From positions 1 to 8,183 of the forward strand of contig JALHJD010000126.1 of the NCBI GenBank assembly GCA_022837185.1: a stretch of DNA of 8,183 bases. The letters are read 5' to 3'. The notes beneath the pieces are model-generated. The model worked only from the letters and a program-made list of their open reading frames with translations. It was not told the DNA's origin and did not search any database. Position 1 is the first letter of the stretch; every line of letters starts with the position of its first letter. The position numbers and the translations under genes are program-made. Of the stretch, positions 1 through 7,089 are shown piece after piece. Source of the stretch: Desulfobacteraceae bacterium. Its GTDB lineage: Bacteria; Desulfobacterota; Desulfobulbia; Desulfobulbales; Desulfobulbaceae.

Positions 1-193
1 CGTCGAAAACGGGCGTGGAGTCCAACCTGATTGTTCCCCTGTCCGGCTTGAGGAGACCGGCCAGTATGTGGACGAGGGTTGACTTGCCGCTGCCGGATGG
101 TCCAAAAATTCCGCACCTGCTGCAATCCAGGGTAAATTCGGCCTGGAGGCGGAAAGAACCAAACCGCTTGTCCAGTGATGCCTCGAGTCTCAT
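1..193 (-). CDS. modC: Molybdate ABC transporter ATP-binding protein ModC, N-terminal part (cut by window edge)
   Basis: The minus strand reads from an ATG at 193 through 64 codons to the window edge with no stop. The translation begins MRLEASLDKRFGSFRLQAEF and carries a clear Walker A motif, GPSGSGKST, at residues 31-39. This is followed by LVHILAGLLKPDRGTI, the usual continuation in ABC importer ATPases. The ATG overlaps the modB stop codon as ATGA (190-193), so the two genes are translationally coupled. From the family, ModC hydrolyses ATP on the cytoplasmic side to drive molybdate import through ModB. The Walker B, signature and C-terminal Mop regions lie outside the window and cannot be checked. 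The ModC assignment rests mainly on position after modA-modB; the ABC ATPase call itself is secure. Confidence 0.9.
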   Translation of the reverse strand, partial: MRLEASLDKRFGSFRLQAEFTLDCSRCGIFGPSGSGKSTLVHILAGLLKPDRGTIRLDSTPVFD

Positions 194-879
194 CGGGCTG
201 ACCTCGCGCGGAAGGATCTGGAGGCGGCATCGCTTGCCAGCAGAACGGCAAATGAAAAAAATATGGACACCAGGCAGAGGGTCAGGGCCATACTGTCCCC
301 GCCCGGCGTGTTGGTGTAGTCGTAGATGGCCAGCGGGATGGTCTGGGTCACCCCGGGGATATTTCCGGCCAGGATTATTGTGGCGCCGAATTCGCCGAGG
401 CTCCTGGCGAACATGAGGGTCATGCCGGCCAGGACGGCCCTGAAGGAGAGGGGAAGAATAATGGTCAGCAGGGTGTCCAGCCGTCCTGCTCCCAGGGTGC
501 GCGATGCCTGGATGTAATGAAGGTCGATGTTTTCCATGCCGATGCGGATGGCGCGCACCAGCAAAGGGAATCCGACCACCGCCGAGGCGATGACCGCTCC
601 GGCCATGGTGAAGACGACCCGGAGGTCGAAGGCCTTGAGCAGCGGTCCCATGCAACCCGACTGGCCGAAGAAAAGAAGAAGAAGGTAGCCGACCACCACA
701 GGGGGTAACACCAGGGGAAGATTCACCAGGCCCTCCAGCAGTGATTTCCCGGGCACCCGAACAAAGGCGAGGAAGTACGCAACCCCGAATCCGACGGGGG
801 CGGTGAGCAGGGTGGCTGCCGCGGCGACCTTGAGCGACAGCCACACGGCCTGCATGTCATGGGATGAAAGGGACAACAT
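190..879 (-). CDS. modB: Molybdate ABC transporter permease ModB
   Basis: This 229-residue hydrophobic protein, the same length as E. coli ModB, forms the membrane channel for molybdate import. Several membrane segments are visible (roughly residues 12-40, 52-71, 88-110, 137-157 and 197-216). The cytoplasmic EAA loop that docks on the ATPase is at about 124-146, with QASRTLGAG followed by IILP. The segment ARSLGEFGAT at 158-167 is typical of ModB/CysT-type permeases. I chose the ATG at 879; a TTG lies directly upstream at 882. A purine-rich GGGGAG is 8 nt from the ATG. The gene starts 21 bp after modA ends, and its TGA overlaps the modC start. Tungstate or sulfate permeases are the nearest alternatives, but the ModA and ModE neighbours favour molybdate. 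Confidence 0.93.
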   Translation of the reverse strand: MLSLSSHDMQAVWLSLKVAAAATLLTAPVGFGVAYFLAFVRVPGKSLLEGLVNLPLVLPPVVVGYLLLLFFGQSGCMGPLLKAFDLRVVFTMAGAVIASAVVGFPLLVRAIRIGMENIDLHYIQASRTLGAGRLDTLLTIILPLSFRAVLAGMTLMFARSLGEFGATIILAGNIPGVTQTIPLAIYDYTNTPGGDSMALTLCLVSIFFSFAVLLASDAASRSFRARSAR

Positions 880-900
880 CAAGAGGGCTCCCCGGCCTGT

Positions 901-1677
901 TTACTTGTTCCCCGTGGTGTCACCGCCGATATCAAATCCGTATTTTTCCAGAATGCGCAGAGCTTCGGGGCCTGCCAGAAAGGCATCGAAATCCCGGGCG
1001 GCTTTCTTTTGTTCCCCCTCCCTGGTCAGGCCGAGGAGATAGGAAACGCGGTCATGCATCCCGGCCGGCACGCTGTAGAGGATTGTGCTGTTTTGAGCCA
1101 GCAGGGCGTCGGTGCGGTAGACAAAGGCCCCCTCAACCTCCCCGCGGTCGGCGTACAGCAGTGCCTCGCGCACGTCCTTGGCCATCACCAGTTTGTTGGA
1201 CGCGGCCAGTTCAACGTAGATTCCGGCCGCCTGCATGGCCTGTTCGGCGTACTGACCGGCCGGAACGCTTTTGGGACTGCCGATGGCTATGCGCTGCAAT
1301 CGGGCAAGATCGGCAAGCGACGAGATTTCGGTTGTCTTCGGGCCCACGAAAACAAGGATGTTGTGGGTAAAGATGCGCACCGTATCCTGGGAAATCTTTC
1401 CCTCCTTGACAAGATACTCAATCCAGTCGGGATTGGCCGAAATAAAGAGATCGGCAGGAGCGCCCTGGACGATCTGCTTGGCAAGGGAACCGGAAGACCC
1501 GAAATTGGGGACGATGGAAAATCCTGGATTCGATTTGACGAATGCGGCTGTGATTTCGTTGACCGCGTCTTTCAGGCTGGCCGCGATCGAGATTCGCACC
1601 TCCTCGGCCCGGGCGGGCAGGACAAACAGCAGACAGAGCCCGATCAGCGGCAACAGAATAACCATTTTGTTTTTCAT
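901..1677 (-). CDS. modA: Molybdate-binding periplasmic protein ModA
   Basis: This is a 258-residue substrate-binding protein, close to the 257 residues of E. coli ModA. Residues 1-24 look like a Sec signal peptide: MKNKMV, then a leucine-rich core, with likely cleavage after ARA. The mature part contains the ModA landmarks for oxyanion binding: IAASLKDA (Ser34), FGSSGSLAKQI (Ser61/62), QGAPADLFISAN, SVPAGQYAEQA (Ala140), AKDVREAL (Val169) and AFVYRTDA (Tyr187). These match the positions whose side chains or backbone bind molybdate in E. coli ModA. The frame stays open 40 codons further upstream, but that extension does not resemble ModA. The ATG at 1677 has a good AGGAGG and directly begins a signal peptide. 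Tungstate may also be bound, since ModA proteins rarely discriminate between the two. Confidence 0.95.
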   Translation of the reverse strand: MKNKMVILLPLIGLCLLFVLPARAEEVRISIAASLKDAVNEITAAFVKSNPGFSIVPNFGSSGSLAKQIVQGAPADLFISANPDWIEYLVKEGKISQDTVRIFTHNILVFVGPKTTEISSLADLARLQRIAIGSPKSVPAGQYAEQAMQAAGIYVELAASNKLVMAKDVREALLYADRGEVEGAFVYRTDALLAQNSTILYSVPAGMHDRVSYLLGLTREGEQKKAARDFDAFLAGPEALRILEKYGFDIGGDTTGNK

Positions 1678-1686
1678 GGGAATTTT

Positions 1687-1692
1687 CCTCCT
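1687..1692 (-). promoter_or_regulatory. Ribosome binding site of modA
   Basis: AGGAGG on the minus strand lies 9 nt before the ATG at 1677. It decides the modA start against the longer open frame, which runs up to 1797. Confidence 0.8.
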
Positions 1693-1777
1693 GTCCATTA
1701 TTGCGGTAAAGTTCGACACATCGGCGCAACTCCCGGGCGTGCCTCGGGATGTTTCTCCTGAACTGCCGGAAAGCGGG

Positions 1778-2164
1778 TTAGCCGCACACGTCGCCATCCA
1801 GTTCCTCTGTCATCCGGTCCAGGAAAGATTGGAATTGTCGGTGGACCCGCCAGAACGTCTCAATCGCCTGTTCCCCCGCAAGGGTTAACGTTGCTCCACC
1901 ACCCTGCCTGCCGCCCCGTGCCGTTTCCACCATTTTTCTCCCGGCCTGCCGATTCATGGAGTCAAGCAGGTCCCAGGAATGCTTGTATGACATTTCCATG
2001 GATTTCGCGGCCTGCGATATGGAGCCGTAGTCCCTGATGCGTTCCAGGAGCACGATTCTGCCATAGCCAAGGAAGGTGCCGCTCCGGCCTTCCAGCCAGA
2101 GGTGTCCCCGCCACTGACAGGTGTTGAGTTCAGTATGGCGTTTTTTGTGTCTGTTTTTTTTCAT
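1778..2164 (-). CDS. modE: Short ModE-type molybdenum regulator (winged-helix domain only)
   Basis: The protein has 128 residues from the ATG at 2164. Residues about 32-95 match the N-terminal DNA-binding domain of ModE. The helix-turn-helix is in GSISQAAKSMEMSYKHSWDL (47-66), followed by LDSMN. The glycine-rich wing GGRQGGGATLT (84-94) parallels the E. coli ModE segment GGKGGGGAVLT. E. coli ModE is about twice as long and carries two C-terminal Mop/TOBE domains that bind molybdate. Here the protein ends soon after the wing with a short helix, so the sensory part is missing. The basic N-terminus (MKKNRHKKRH) is unlike E. coli ModE. The open frame extends upstream to 2296 without ModE-like sequence, so I reject that start. 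No Shine-Dalgarno is visible; the ATG nearly abuts a ModE box. The gene lies 100 nt upstream of modA and probably leads the operon. It likely represses the operon, though how it senses molybdate is unclear. Confidence 0.88.
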   Translation of the reverse strand: MKKNRHKKRHTELNTCQWRGHLWLEGRSGTFLGYGRIVLLERIRDYGSISQAAKSMEMSYKHSWDLLDSMNRQAGRKMVETARGGRQGGGATLTLAGEQAIETFWRVHRQFQSFLDRMTEELDGDVCG

Positions 2165-2199
2165 AACGTTATATATGAATGAATATAACGATGTGTCAA
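2165..2199 (-). promoter_or_regulatory. Sigma-70 type promoter of the modE-modABC operon
   Basis: On the minus strand a consensus -35, TTGACA (2199-2194), is followed after 18 bp by TATATA (2175-2170) as -10; a 17-bp spacing with ATATAT is equally possible. The expected transcription start, 5-7 nt downstream of the -10, falls at about 2165-2162. That is on or next to the modE ATG at 2164, so the mRNA may be leaderless. The ModE box covers the spacer and the -10. Confidence 0.72.
2167..2190. promoter_or_regulatory. ModE-box operator, perfect inverted repeat
   Basis: CGTTATAT (2167-2174) and ATATAACG (2183-2190) are exact reverse complements separated by 8 bp. The half-site resembles the TATAT-AACG halves of known E. 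coli ModE operators such as the one at modA. It sits between the -35 and the start codon of the minus-strand mod operon and overlaps its -10, so bound ModE would block transcription. The operator is inferred from sequence match and position. Confidence 0.85.
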
Positions 2200-2280
2200 G
2201 AAAAAAATTTGTCCTGCACAAATAAGGATAAATGCATGATGGCCCTGAATATGAGGCACAGAGGGTAAATTTTAAAAAGT

Positions 2281-2312
2281 ATGTCATTCTTGACATATGT
2301 CAAATCTGACAT
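2281..2312. promoter_or_regulatory. Array of four TGTCA/TGACA half-sites over the fdn promoter
   Basis: Half-sites are TGTCA at 2282-2286, TGACA at 2291-2295, TGTCA at 2298-2302 and TGACA at 2307-2311. Taken with flanking bases they form two side-by-side 16-bp palindromes, each ATGTCA-N4-TGACAT (2281-2296 and 2297-2312). They also form a central palindrome TTGAC-N4-GTCAA (2290-2303), whose layout is that of CRP/FNR-superfamily sites. The array covers the -35 hexamer and the spacer, a position typical for repressor binding. The binding protein is not known from this window. Confidence 0.6.
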
Positions 2313-2319
2313 GTATAAT
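2290..2319 (+). promoter_or_regulatory. Sigma-70 type promoter of the fdnGHI operon
   Basis: TTGACA (2290-2295) and TATAAT (2314-2319) are both perfect consensus hexamers, 18 bp apart, pointing toward fdnG. The transcription start should be near 2326, giving a leader of about 120 nt. A promoter this close to consensus on a respiratory gene suggests control by repression, and the overlapping half-site array fits that inference. Confidence 0.8.
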
Positions 2320-2325
2320 GAATGA

Positions 2326-2447
2326 AAACAATTTTGACTCCTTTTCCCTCACCACTGAAAAAAAAAATGTGATCGGCTGAAACCGGATGCGCGCCTGCCG
2401 CGATTCCGCAAACAATCAATTTCGTACCAACAAGGAGAAAAGGCATT
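2326..2447 (+). promoter_or_regulatory. 5' leader of fdnG with ribosome binding site
   Basis: This is the leader expected from the promoter upstream. It contains a run of ten A (2358-2367), two short inverted repeats (CGG 2374-2376 with CCG 2383-2385; CGCG 2390-2393 with CGCG 2399-2402) and a clear AAGGAG (2432-2437) 10 nt before the ATG. I see no convincing known riboswitch, including the molybdenum-cofactor motif, but I cannot exclude one by eye. Confidence 0.45.
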
Positions 2448-5400
2448 ATGGAGATCAGCAGAAGAGGATTTTTGAAAATGTCCGGGGCCATTGGATCGGG
2501 GGCAGCCCTGTCCACCCTTGGCCTGGACCTCACTGCCTTGAAGGCTCACGCCGCCGGGCTGACCAAGATGGACCGGCTCCGTACCGCCAGTCAGGCGACC
2601 AGTATCTGCTGCTACTGCTCGGTCGGTTGCGGCCTTATCTGCAGTACCGACAAGTTAACGGGCAAGATCATCAACGTTGAGGGAGACCCCGACCATCCCA
2701 TCAGCGAAGGTTCGCTCTGCGCCAAAGGCGCCGGTATATTCGGACTGTCAGAGGTCAATGACAAGCGGCTGCGCAAGGTTCTCTACCGGGCTCCCAAGAG
2801 CGACCGATGGGAGGAAAAGAACTGGGACTGGACCCTGAAGCGGATAGCCCGCCTGGTCAAGGACTCGCGGGACAAAAATTTTATCACCCGGAACGACAAG
2901 GGACAACTGGTCAACCGGCTGGAAAGTATCGGCCACTACGGCACTTCAAATATCCTCAGCGAGGAGTGCTGGACGCTTGTCGTCGCCCTTCGCGCCATGG
3001 GCCTGGTCTATATAGATCACCAGGCCCGCATCTGACACAGCCCCTCTGTAGCGGCTCTGGGAGAGTCGTTCGGCCGGGGATCGATGACGAACCATTATAT
3101 TGATCTGAAAAACAGTGACTGCATCCTTATCATGGGCAGCAACTGCGCGGAGAACCATCCCATCGCCATGAAGTGGATCCTCCGTGCCAAGGACAACGGG
3201 GCGACGCTCATCCACGTCGATCCGCGCTTCACCAGGACCTCCGCCCGCTGCGACTACCATGTCCCCATCCGTTCGGGCACCGATATCGCCTTCCTGGGCG
3301 GGATGATCAAGTATATCATCGACAACAGCCTCATCCATGAGGAGTACGTCAAGCACTACACCAATGCCTCATTCATTGTCAGTCCGGACTTTGATTTCAA
3401 TGACGGGGTGTTCTCCGGCTACAATCCCGAAACGGGAAAATACGGCAAGGAAACCTGGACGACGGAAAAGGACGAAAACGGCATTCCTGTCCGTGACTAC
3501 ACTCTCCAGAATCCACGCTGCGTCTATCAGATGCTCAGAAAGCATTACGATCGCTACACCCTGGACACCGTATCCTCCATCACCGGCGTCCCCAAGGAAG
3601 ACCTGCTCACGGTGTACAAGGCCTACGGCGCCACAGGCGCCCCGGACAAGGCCGGCACCGAATGCTATGCCCTGGGCTGGACCCACCATACGGTCGGCAG
3701 CCAGAACATTCGGACCATGGCTATCGTCCAACTGCTGCTCGGCAACATGGGGATCGCCGGAGGCGGCATTAACGCCCTGCGCGGCGAACCCAATGTCCAG
3801 GGCTCGACCGACCACGCCATCCTCTACAACATCCTGCCGGGCTACCTGAAGATGCCCACTGCCTCGATCCAGACCCTGGCCGAGTACAACGACAAGTACA
3901 CCACGAGGTCCAATGACCCCATGTCGGCCAACTGGTACCAGAACTATCCGAAATACTCGGTCAGCTTCCTGAAGGCCGTGTTCGGCGAAACCGCGACCGC
4001 GGACAATGAGTTCGGCTACTCCTGGCTGCCCAAAATGGACGATGGCAAGGCCTACTCGATCATGCACTGCACCGATCAGATGGTGGCGGACAAGATGGAG
4101 GGCTTCATATGCTGGGGCGCCAACGTGGCGGTCAGTTCTCCCAACTCGAACAAGGTGAGGAAAGGCCTGGAAAAGCTGAAATGGATGGTCAATGTCAACA
4201 TTTTTGACAACGAGACCGCCTCGTTCTGGAAGGGACCCGGCGTCAACCCGGCCAACGTTGACACCGAATGCTTCCTGCTGCCTGCCGCGCCGACCATCGA
4301 AAAGGAGGGAAGCCAGGCAAATTCCGGCCGCTGGGTCCAATGGGCCTACAAGGCCGGTAATCCGCCCGGCGACGCCCTTTCCGACGGCGACATCGTCATG
4401 CGCCTCATGGATGAGATACGTGCCCTTTACGCCAAGGAAGGCGGCGCCTTTCCGGCGCCGATTCTGAATATGAAGTGGGATTACCGGGACGGCCTCGGCC
4501 GCTTCGACGCCGTCAAGTGCGCCAAGCAGATCAACGGCCACTATACCCGGGATGTGGTCATCGAGGACCCGGCCAAGGGGACCCGGGAAGTGTATCCCAA
4601 GGGCGAACTGGTGAACGGTTTTCCCAAACTTATGGCGGACGGCTCCACCTCGGCCGGCAACTGGCTGATGACCGGCAGCTTCGACCCGAAGGGGGAAAAC
4701 AAAATGCAGAAACGGGGCAAGGACGATCCTACCGGCCTGGGCCTCTATCTCAACTGGTCCTTCGCCTGGCCGATGAACCGGCGGATCATCTACAACCGCG
4801 CTTCCTGCGACCTCAACGGCAAGCCCTACAACCCCGGGAGGAACATCCTGGAGTGGGTCGGGGACAAGTGGGTCGGCGACGTGGCCGACGGCGGCTGGCC
4901 GCCCATGGCCGATCAGGAGAAGGGCAAGTACCCCTTTATTATGAAGGCGGACGGGGTGGCGTCCCTCTTCGGGCCCGGCATGGTCGAGGGTCCCTTCCCG
5001 GAACACTACGAACCCATGGAAGGCCCGCTGACCAAGCACCCGTTGTCCGGCCGGCGTACCAACCCGGCGGTCACCATCTTCAAGAGCGAATTTGACAAGT
5101 GGGCCAACGCAGACGAGCAGTTCCCCTATGTCTGCACCTCCTATTCCGCGACCGAGCACTGGTGCACCGGCTTCACCCGCTGGCAGCCATGGCTGCTCGA
5201 GGCGATGCCCGAGGCGTATGTCGAGATCAGCGAGCAGCTGGCGGGGGAACTGGGCATCAAGAACGGCGAACGGGTCAGGGTATCCTCGGTGAGGGGAACG
5301 ACCACGTGCGTGGCCATGGTCACCAAGCGCATGACGCCGTTCCAGGTCGAGGGAAAGACCGTACACGAGGTCGGCATGCCGTTCAACTACGGCTGGCGCT

Positions 5401-5513
5401 GGCCGGAGGGCACCAAGGACGATGCGACCAATCTTCTTACCCCCGCCGTCGGTTGTCCCAATACCTTTTGCCCCGAGTACAAGGCATTCATGGTTAACAT
5501 CACAAAGGCATAA
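2448..5513 (+). CDS. fdnG: Formate dehydrogenase, catalytic alpha subunit, selenocysteine-containing, Tat-exported
   Basis: This is one gene of 1021 residues read through an in-frame TGA at codon 196; E. coli FdnG has 1015 residues with Sec196. It oxidises formate to CO2 at a bis-molybdopterin guanine dinucleotide centre. Residues 4-10 (SRRGFLK) are a twin-arginine signal, with likely cleavage near AHA at 33-35, so the subunit faces the periplasm. A [4Fe-4S] site is formed by Cys54, Cys57, Cys61 and Cys91, with the conserved Lys93 two residues on. Around the active site, DHQARI-Sec-HSPSVAALGESFGRG closely follows E. coli FdnG, including His197 after Sec. Later family blocks include VDPRFTRT, RSGTDIAFLGG, LLLGNMGIAGGGINALRG, NSGRWVQW, RRIIYNRAS and EGPFPEHYEP. 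The C-terminal cofactor-binding domain ends with EYKAFMVNITKA. ATG 2448 has a good AAGGAG. Tungsten in place of molybdenum is possible. Selenocysteine insertion needs SelABCD encoded elsewhere. Confidence 0.97.
3033..3035 (+). other. Selenocysteine codon (UGA) in fdnG
   Basis: The TGA is codon 196 counted from the ATG at 2448. The codons before it read GLVYIDHQARI and those after it HSPSVAALG, both as in E. coli FdnG around its Sec196. The frame stays open from here to 5513, and the ATG at 3084 is in the same frame (codon 213). Reading it as a stop would leave a fragment without an active site and a second fragment without signal or FeS cluster. Confidence 0.96.
3036..3075 (+). promoter_or_regulatory. 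Probable bacterial SECIS region
   Basis: Bacterial SECIS hairpins lie within about 40 nt after the UGA. Aligned by codon with E. coli fdhF, whose apical loop contains GGUCU, this gene has GGCUCU at 3053-3058. Two pairings are visible: 3036-3042 with 3053-3059 (six pairs, one mismatch), or CUCU 3044-3047 with AGAG 3062-3065 enclosing the GGCUCU. I cannot tell which one forms. The location is supported by the Sec codon, the fold is not. Confidence 0.5.
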
Positions 5514-5525
5514 GGGGGAGAAGAT

Positions 5526-6323
5526 ATGAACGGATTAGAACTCGTTAAATTGATAGATCTGTCACGCTGCACAGCCTGCCGCGGTTGTCAGATCGCCTGC
5601 AAGCAATGGAACAATCTGCCGGCGTCCCAGACGAACAATTTCGGCAGCTATCAGAATCCGCCTGACCTGGAGTGGAACACCTGGACGCTGATCCGCTTCA
5701 ATGAAATCGAGGGCCAGAACGGCAAGGTGAAATGGCTGTTCCGCAAGGACGGCTGCATGCACTGCACCGATGCCGCCTGCGTCAAGGTATGTCCCACCCA
5801 GGCCCTGTTCTATACGGAATTCGGGGCCGTGGACATTGACTATGCCCGCTGCATCGGCTGCAAGGAGTGCATTACCGCCTGCCCTTTCCATGTGCCGCGC
5901 TATGACAAGGCGACCAACGTTATTTACAAATGCAATCTCTGTTACTCACGCCTCAGGGCAAATCAACCTCCGGCCTGTGTCCAATCCTGCCCCACCGGGG
6001 CACTGCAGATAGGCGCCAGGGACGAGATGGTCAGGAAGGCCTACCAAAGGGCCGAGGAACTGGGCAATGGCGCGACGGTCTACGGTGACAAGTTCGTCGA
6101 GGGCACCCATGTGGTCTATGTCCTGCCTGAGGCAGTCACCGTGTATGATAATCTACCGGAGAAACCCGAGATCCCCGCCGCCATCCTTGTCTGGAAGGAT
6201 GTTCTGAAACCGGCGGGGCTCATTGCCGCCGGCGCTGTTGCCGGCGCTGCGTTCCTTCACTATGTCACGCACGGACCCAAGGTCCCGACTGAGGAAAACA
6301 ACAACGAAAAAGGTGAGATATGA
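5526..6323 (+). CDS. fdnH: Formate dehydrogenase, iron-sulfur beta subunit
   Basis: This 265-residue protein carries electrons from the catalytic subunit to the membrane cytochrome. Sixteen cysteines fall in four groups for four [4Fe-4S] clusters: 15/18/21/25, 77/80/85/89, 109/112/115/119 and 136/139/151/155. Family blocks include KLIDLSRCTACRGCQIACK, FRKDGCMHC and CVQSCPTGAL. A single membrane helix at about 226-247 (LKPAGLIAAG to FLHYV) anchors it, as in E. coli FdnH, and a charged tail follows. It has no signal peptide, so it is presumably exported together with the Tat-bearing alpha subunit. E. coli FdnH (294 residues) has roughly 25-30 more residues before the first cluster; here the protein begins almost directly at it. 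The gene starts 12 nt after fdnG with GGGGGAG 5 nt from the ATG, and its stop overlaps the fdnI start. Confidence 0.96.
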   Translation: MNGLELVKLIDLSRCTACRGCQIACKQWNNLPASQTNNFGSYQNPPDLEWNTWTLIRFNEIEGQNGKVKWLFRKDGCMHCTDAACVKVCPTQALFYTEFGAVDIDYARCIGCKECITACPFHVPRYDKATNVIYKCNLCYSRLRANQPPACVQSCPTGALQIGARDEMVRKAYQRAEELGNGATVYGDKFVEGTHVVYVLPEAVTVYDNLPEKPEIPAAILVWKDVLKPAGLIAAGAVAGAAFLHYVTHGPKVPTEENNNEKGEI

Positions 6324-6988
6324 AAAAAGGAATGATCAAAGCAACAAGCGGCTTTGAACGCTTCGTGCACTGGTGTCTGGCGCTCTCCTGCCTCCTCTTG
6401 ATCATCACCGGCATGGGGATGATGTATCATTCCCTTGATTTCATCGGCGGTATGATGGGCGGCATGGGCAACCTGAAAACAGTTCATAATTGGACCGGGG
6501 TCTTTTTCGGCGTGGCCCTGCTTTTCGCCATAGTCATGTGGTTCAGAGAAGCAGGCATTCCCTCCTTTCCGGAGGATGGGAAGTGGATAGCCTGCGCCGG
6601 CGGCTATCTGTGGCACGTGGACAAGGACAAGATGCCCCAGGTCGGCAAGTACAATCCCGGCCAGAAACTCTTTTTTCTGGTGGTCGCAGTCTTCGGGATC
6701 ATCATGGTTATTTCCGGCTATATCATGTGGTTCCCCCTTGACTTCTCGACTGGCACGGTTCGGACGATGTTCGTTCTCCACGCCCTTGGATTTGTCATAA
6801 TCCTGGCGTTTTTCATTGTCCACCTCTACCTGGCGACCATCGGGGTCCCGGGTTCGGCCTCGGCGATGTTCACCGGCTGGGTGAGCCGGGCCTGGGCGAA
6901 AACCAATCATCCGAAGTGGTTGAGGGAGATGGAAGAAAAGGGCACCCTGGTAACCTACGGCGGGGAAAAGCGGTCGGGCCGGGCGTAG
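6320..6988 (+). CDS. fdnI: Formate dehydrogenase, cytochrome b556 gamma subunit
   Basis: This 222-residue integral membrane diheme cytochrome b passes electrons to menaquinone or ubiquinone on the cytoplasmic side. Four membrane helices are visible at about 16-37, 53-74, 116-138 and 149-173. Histidines 17, 56, 154 and 168 match the heme ligands of E. coli FdnI (18, 57, 155, 169) with a constant offset of one. They occur in FERFVHW, KTVHNWTG, FVLHALG and FIVHLYL. His168 is also the expected quinone-site histidine. The C-terminal GSASAMFTGWVSRAWAKTNHPKW is the usual cytoplasmic end. The start overlaps the fdnH stop as ATGA, with AAGGTGAG just before it, so translation is coupled. NrfD-type anchors are excluded by the histidine pattern. 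Related cytochrome b subunits exist in hydrogenases, but the neighbours fix the identity. Confidence 0.96.
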   Translation: MKKGMIKATSGFERFVHWCLALSCLLLIITGMGMMYHSLDFIGGMMGGMGNLKTVHNWTGVFFGVALLFAIVMWFREAGIPSFPEDGKWIACAGGYLWHVDKDKMPQVGKYNPGQKLFFLVVAVFGIIMVISGYIMWFPLDFSTGTVRTMFVLHALGFVIILAFFIVHLYLATIGVPGSASAMFTGWVSRAWAKTNHPKWLREMEEKGTLVTYGGEKRSGRA

Positions 6989-7053
6989 CAGTGATGCAGG
7001 TCCCATGCATGGTCTACGTGCAAAGAGGTACCAATATCCATAATCATTCATCC

Positions 7054-7089
7054 GGAACCGGGGGGGAAACATCGCCCCGGTTCCTTTTC
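7054..7089 (+). terminator. Intrinsic terminator or attenuator between fdnI and fdhE
   Basis: GGAACCGGGG (7054-7063) pairs perfectly with CCCCGGTTCC (7075-7084) around an 11-nt loop and is followed by TTTTC (7085-7089). It lies 65 nt after the fdnI stop. It should end most transcripts after fdnI, so fdhE would be expressed at a lower level by read-through or from its own promoter. The T-tract is short, so termination may be partial. Confidence 0.8.

Noticed and set aside
1678..1797. Forty extra N-terminal codons of modA
   Set aside because: The extension has no ModA similarity and would bury the signal peptide; the AGGAGG at 1687-1692 marks the ATG at 1677.
1009..1888. Two long plus-strand open frames (1009-1761 and 1271-1888)
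   Set aside because: Both lie opposite modA and modE, which have strong family motifs; the translations look like out-of-frame sequence.
2165..2296. Upstream extension of the modE frame (44 codons)
   Set aside because: It runs across the promoter and ModE box and does not resemble ModE proteins.
3033..3083. Nonsense mutation splitting fdnG into a pseudogene
   Set aside because: The stop is TGA exactly at the known selenocysteine position, and sequence on both sides is fully conserved in frame.
3369..5366. 665-codon open frame on the minus strand, antisense to fdnG
   Set aside because: It mirrors the codon pattern of GC-rich fdnG, its translation shows no recognisable family, and the plus-strand protein is conserved throughout.
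6994..7010. ATGCA / TGCAT inverted repeat after fdnI
   Set aside because: The arms are only five bases long; the stronger hairpin at 7054-7084 accounts for termination.
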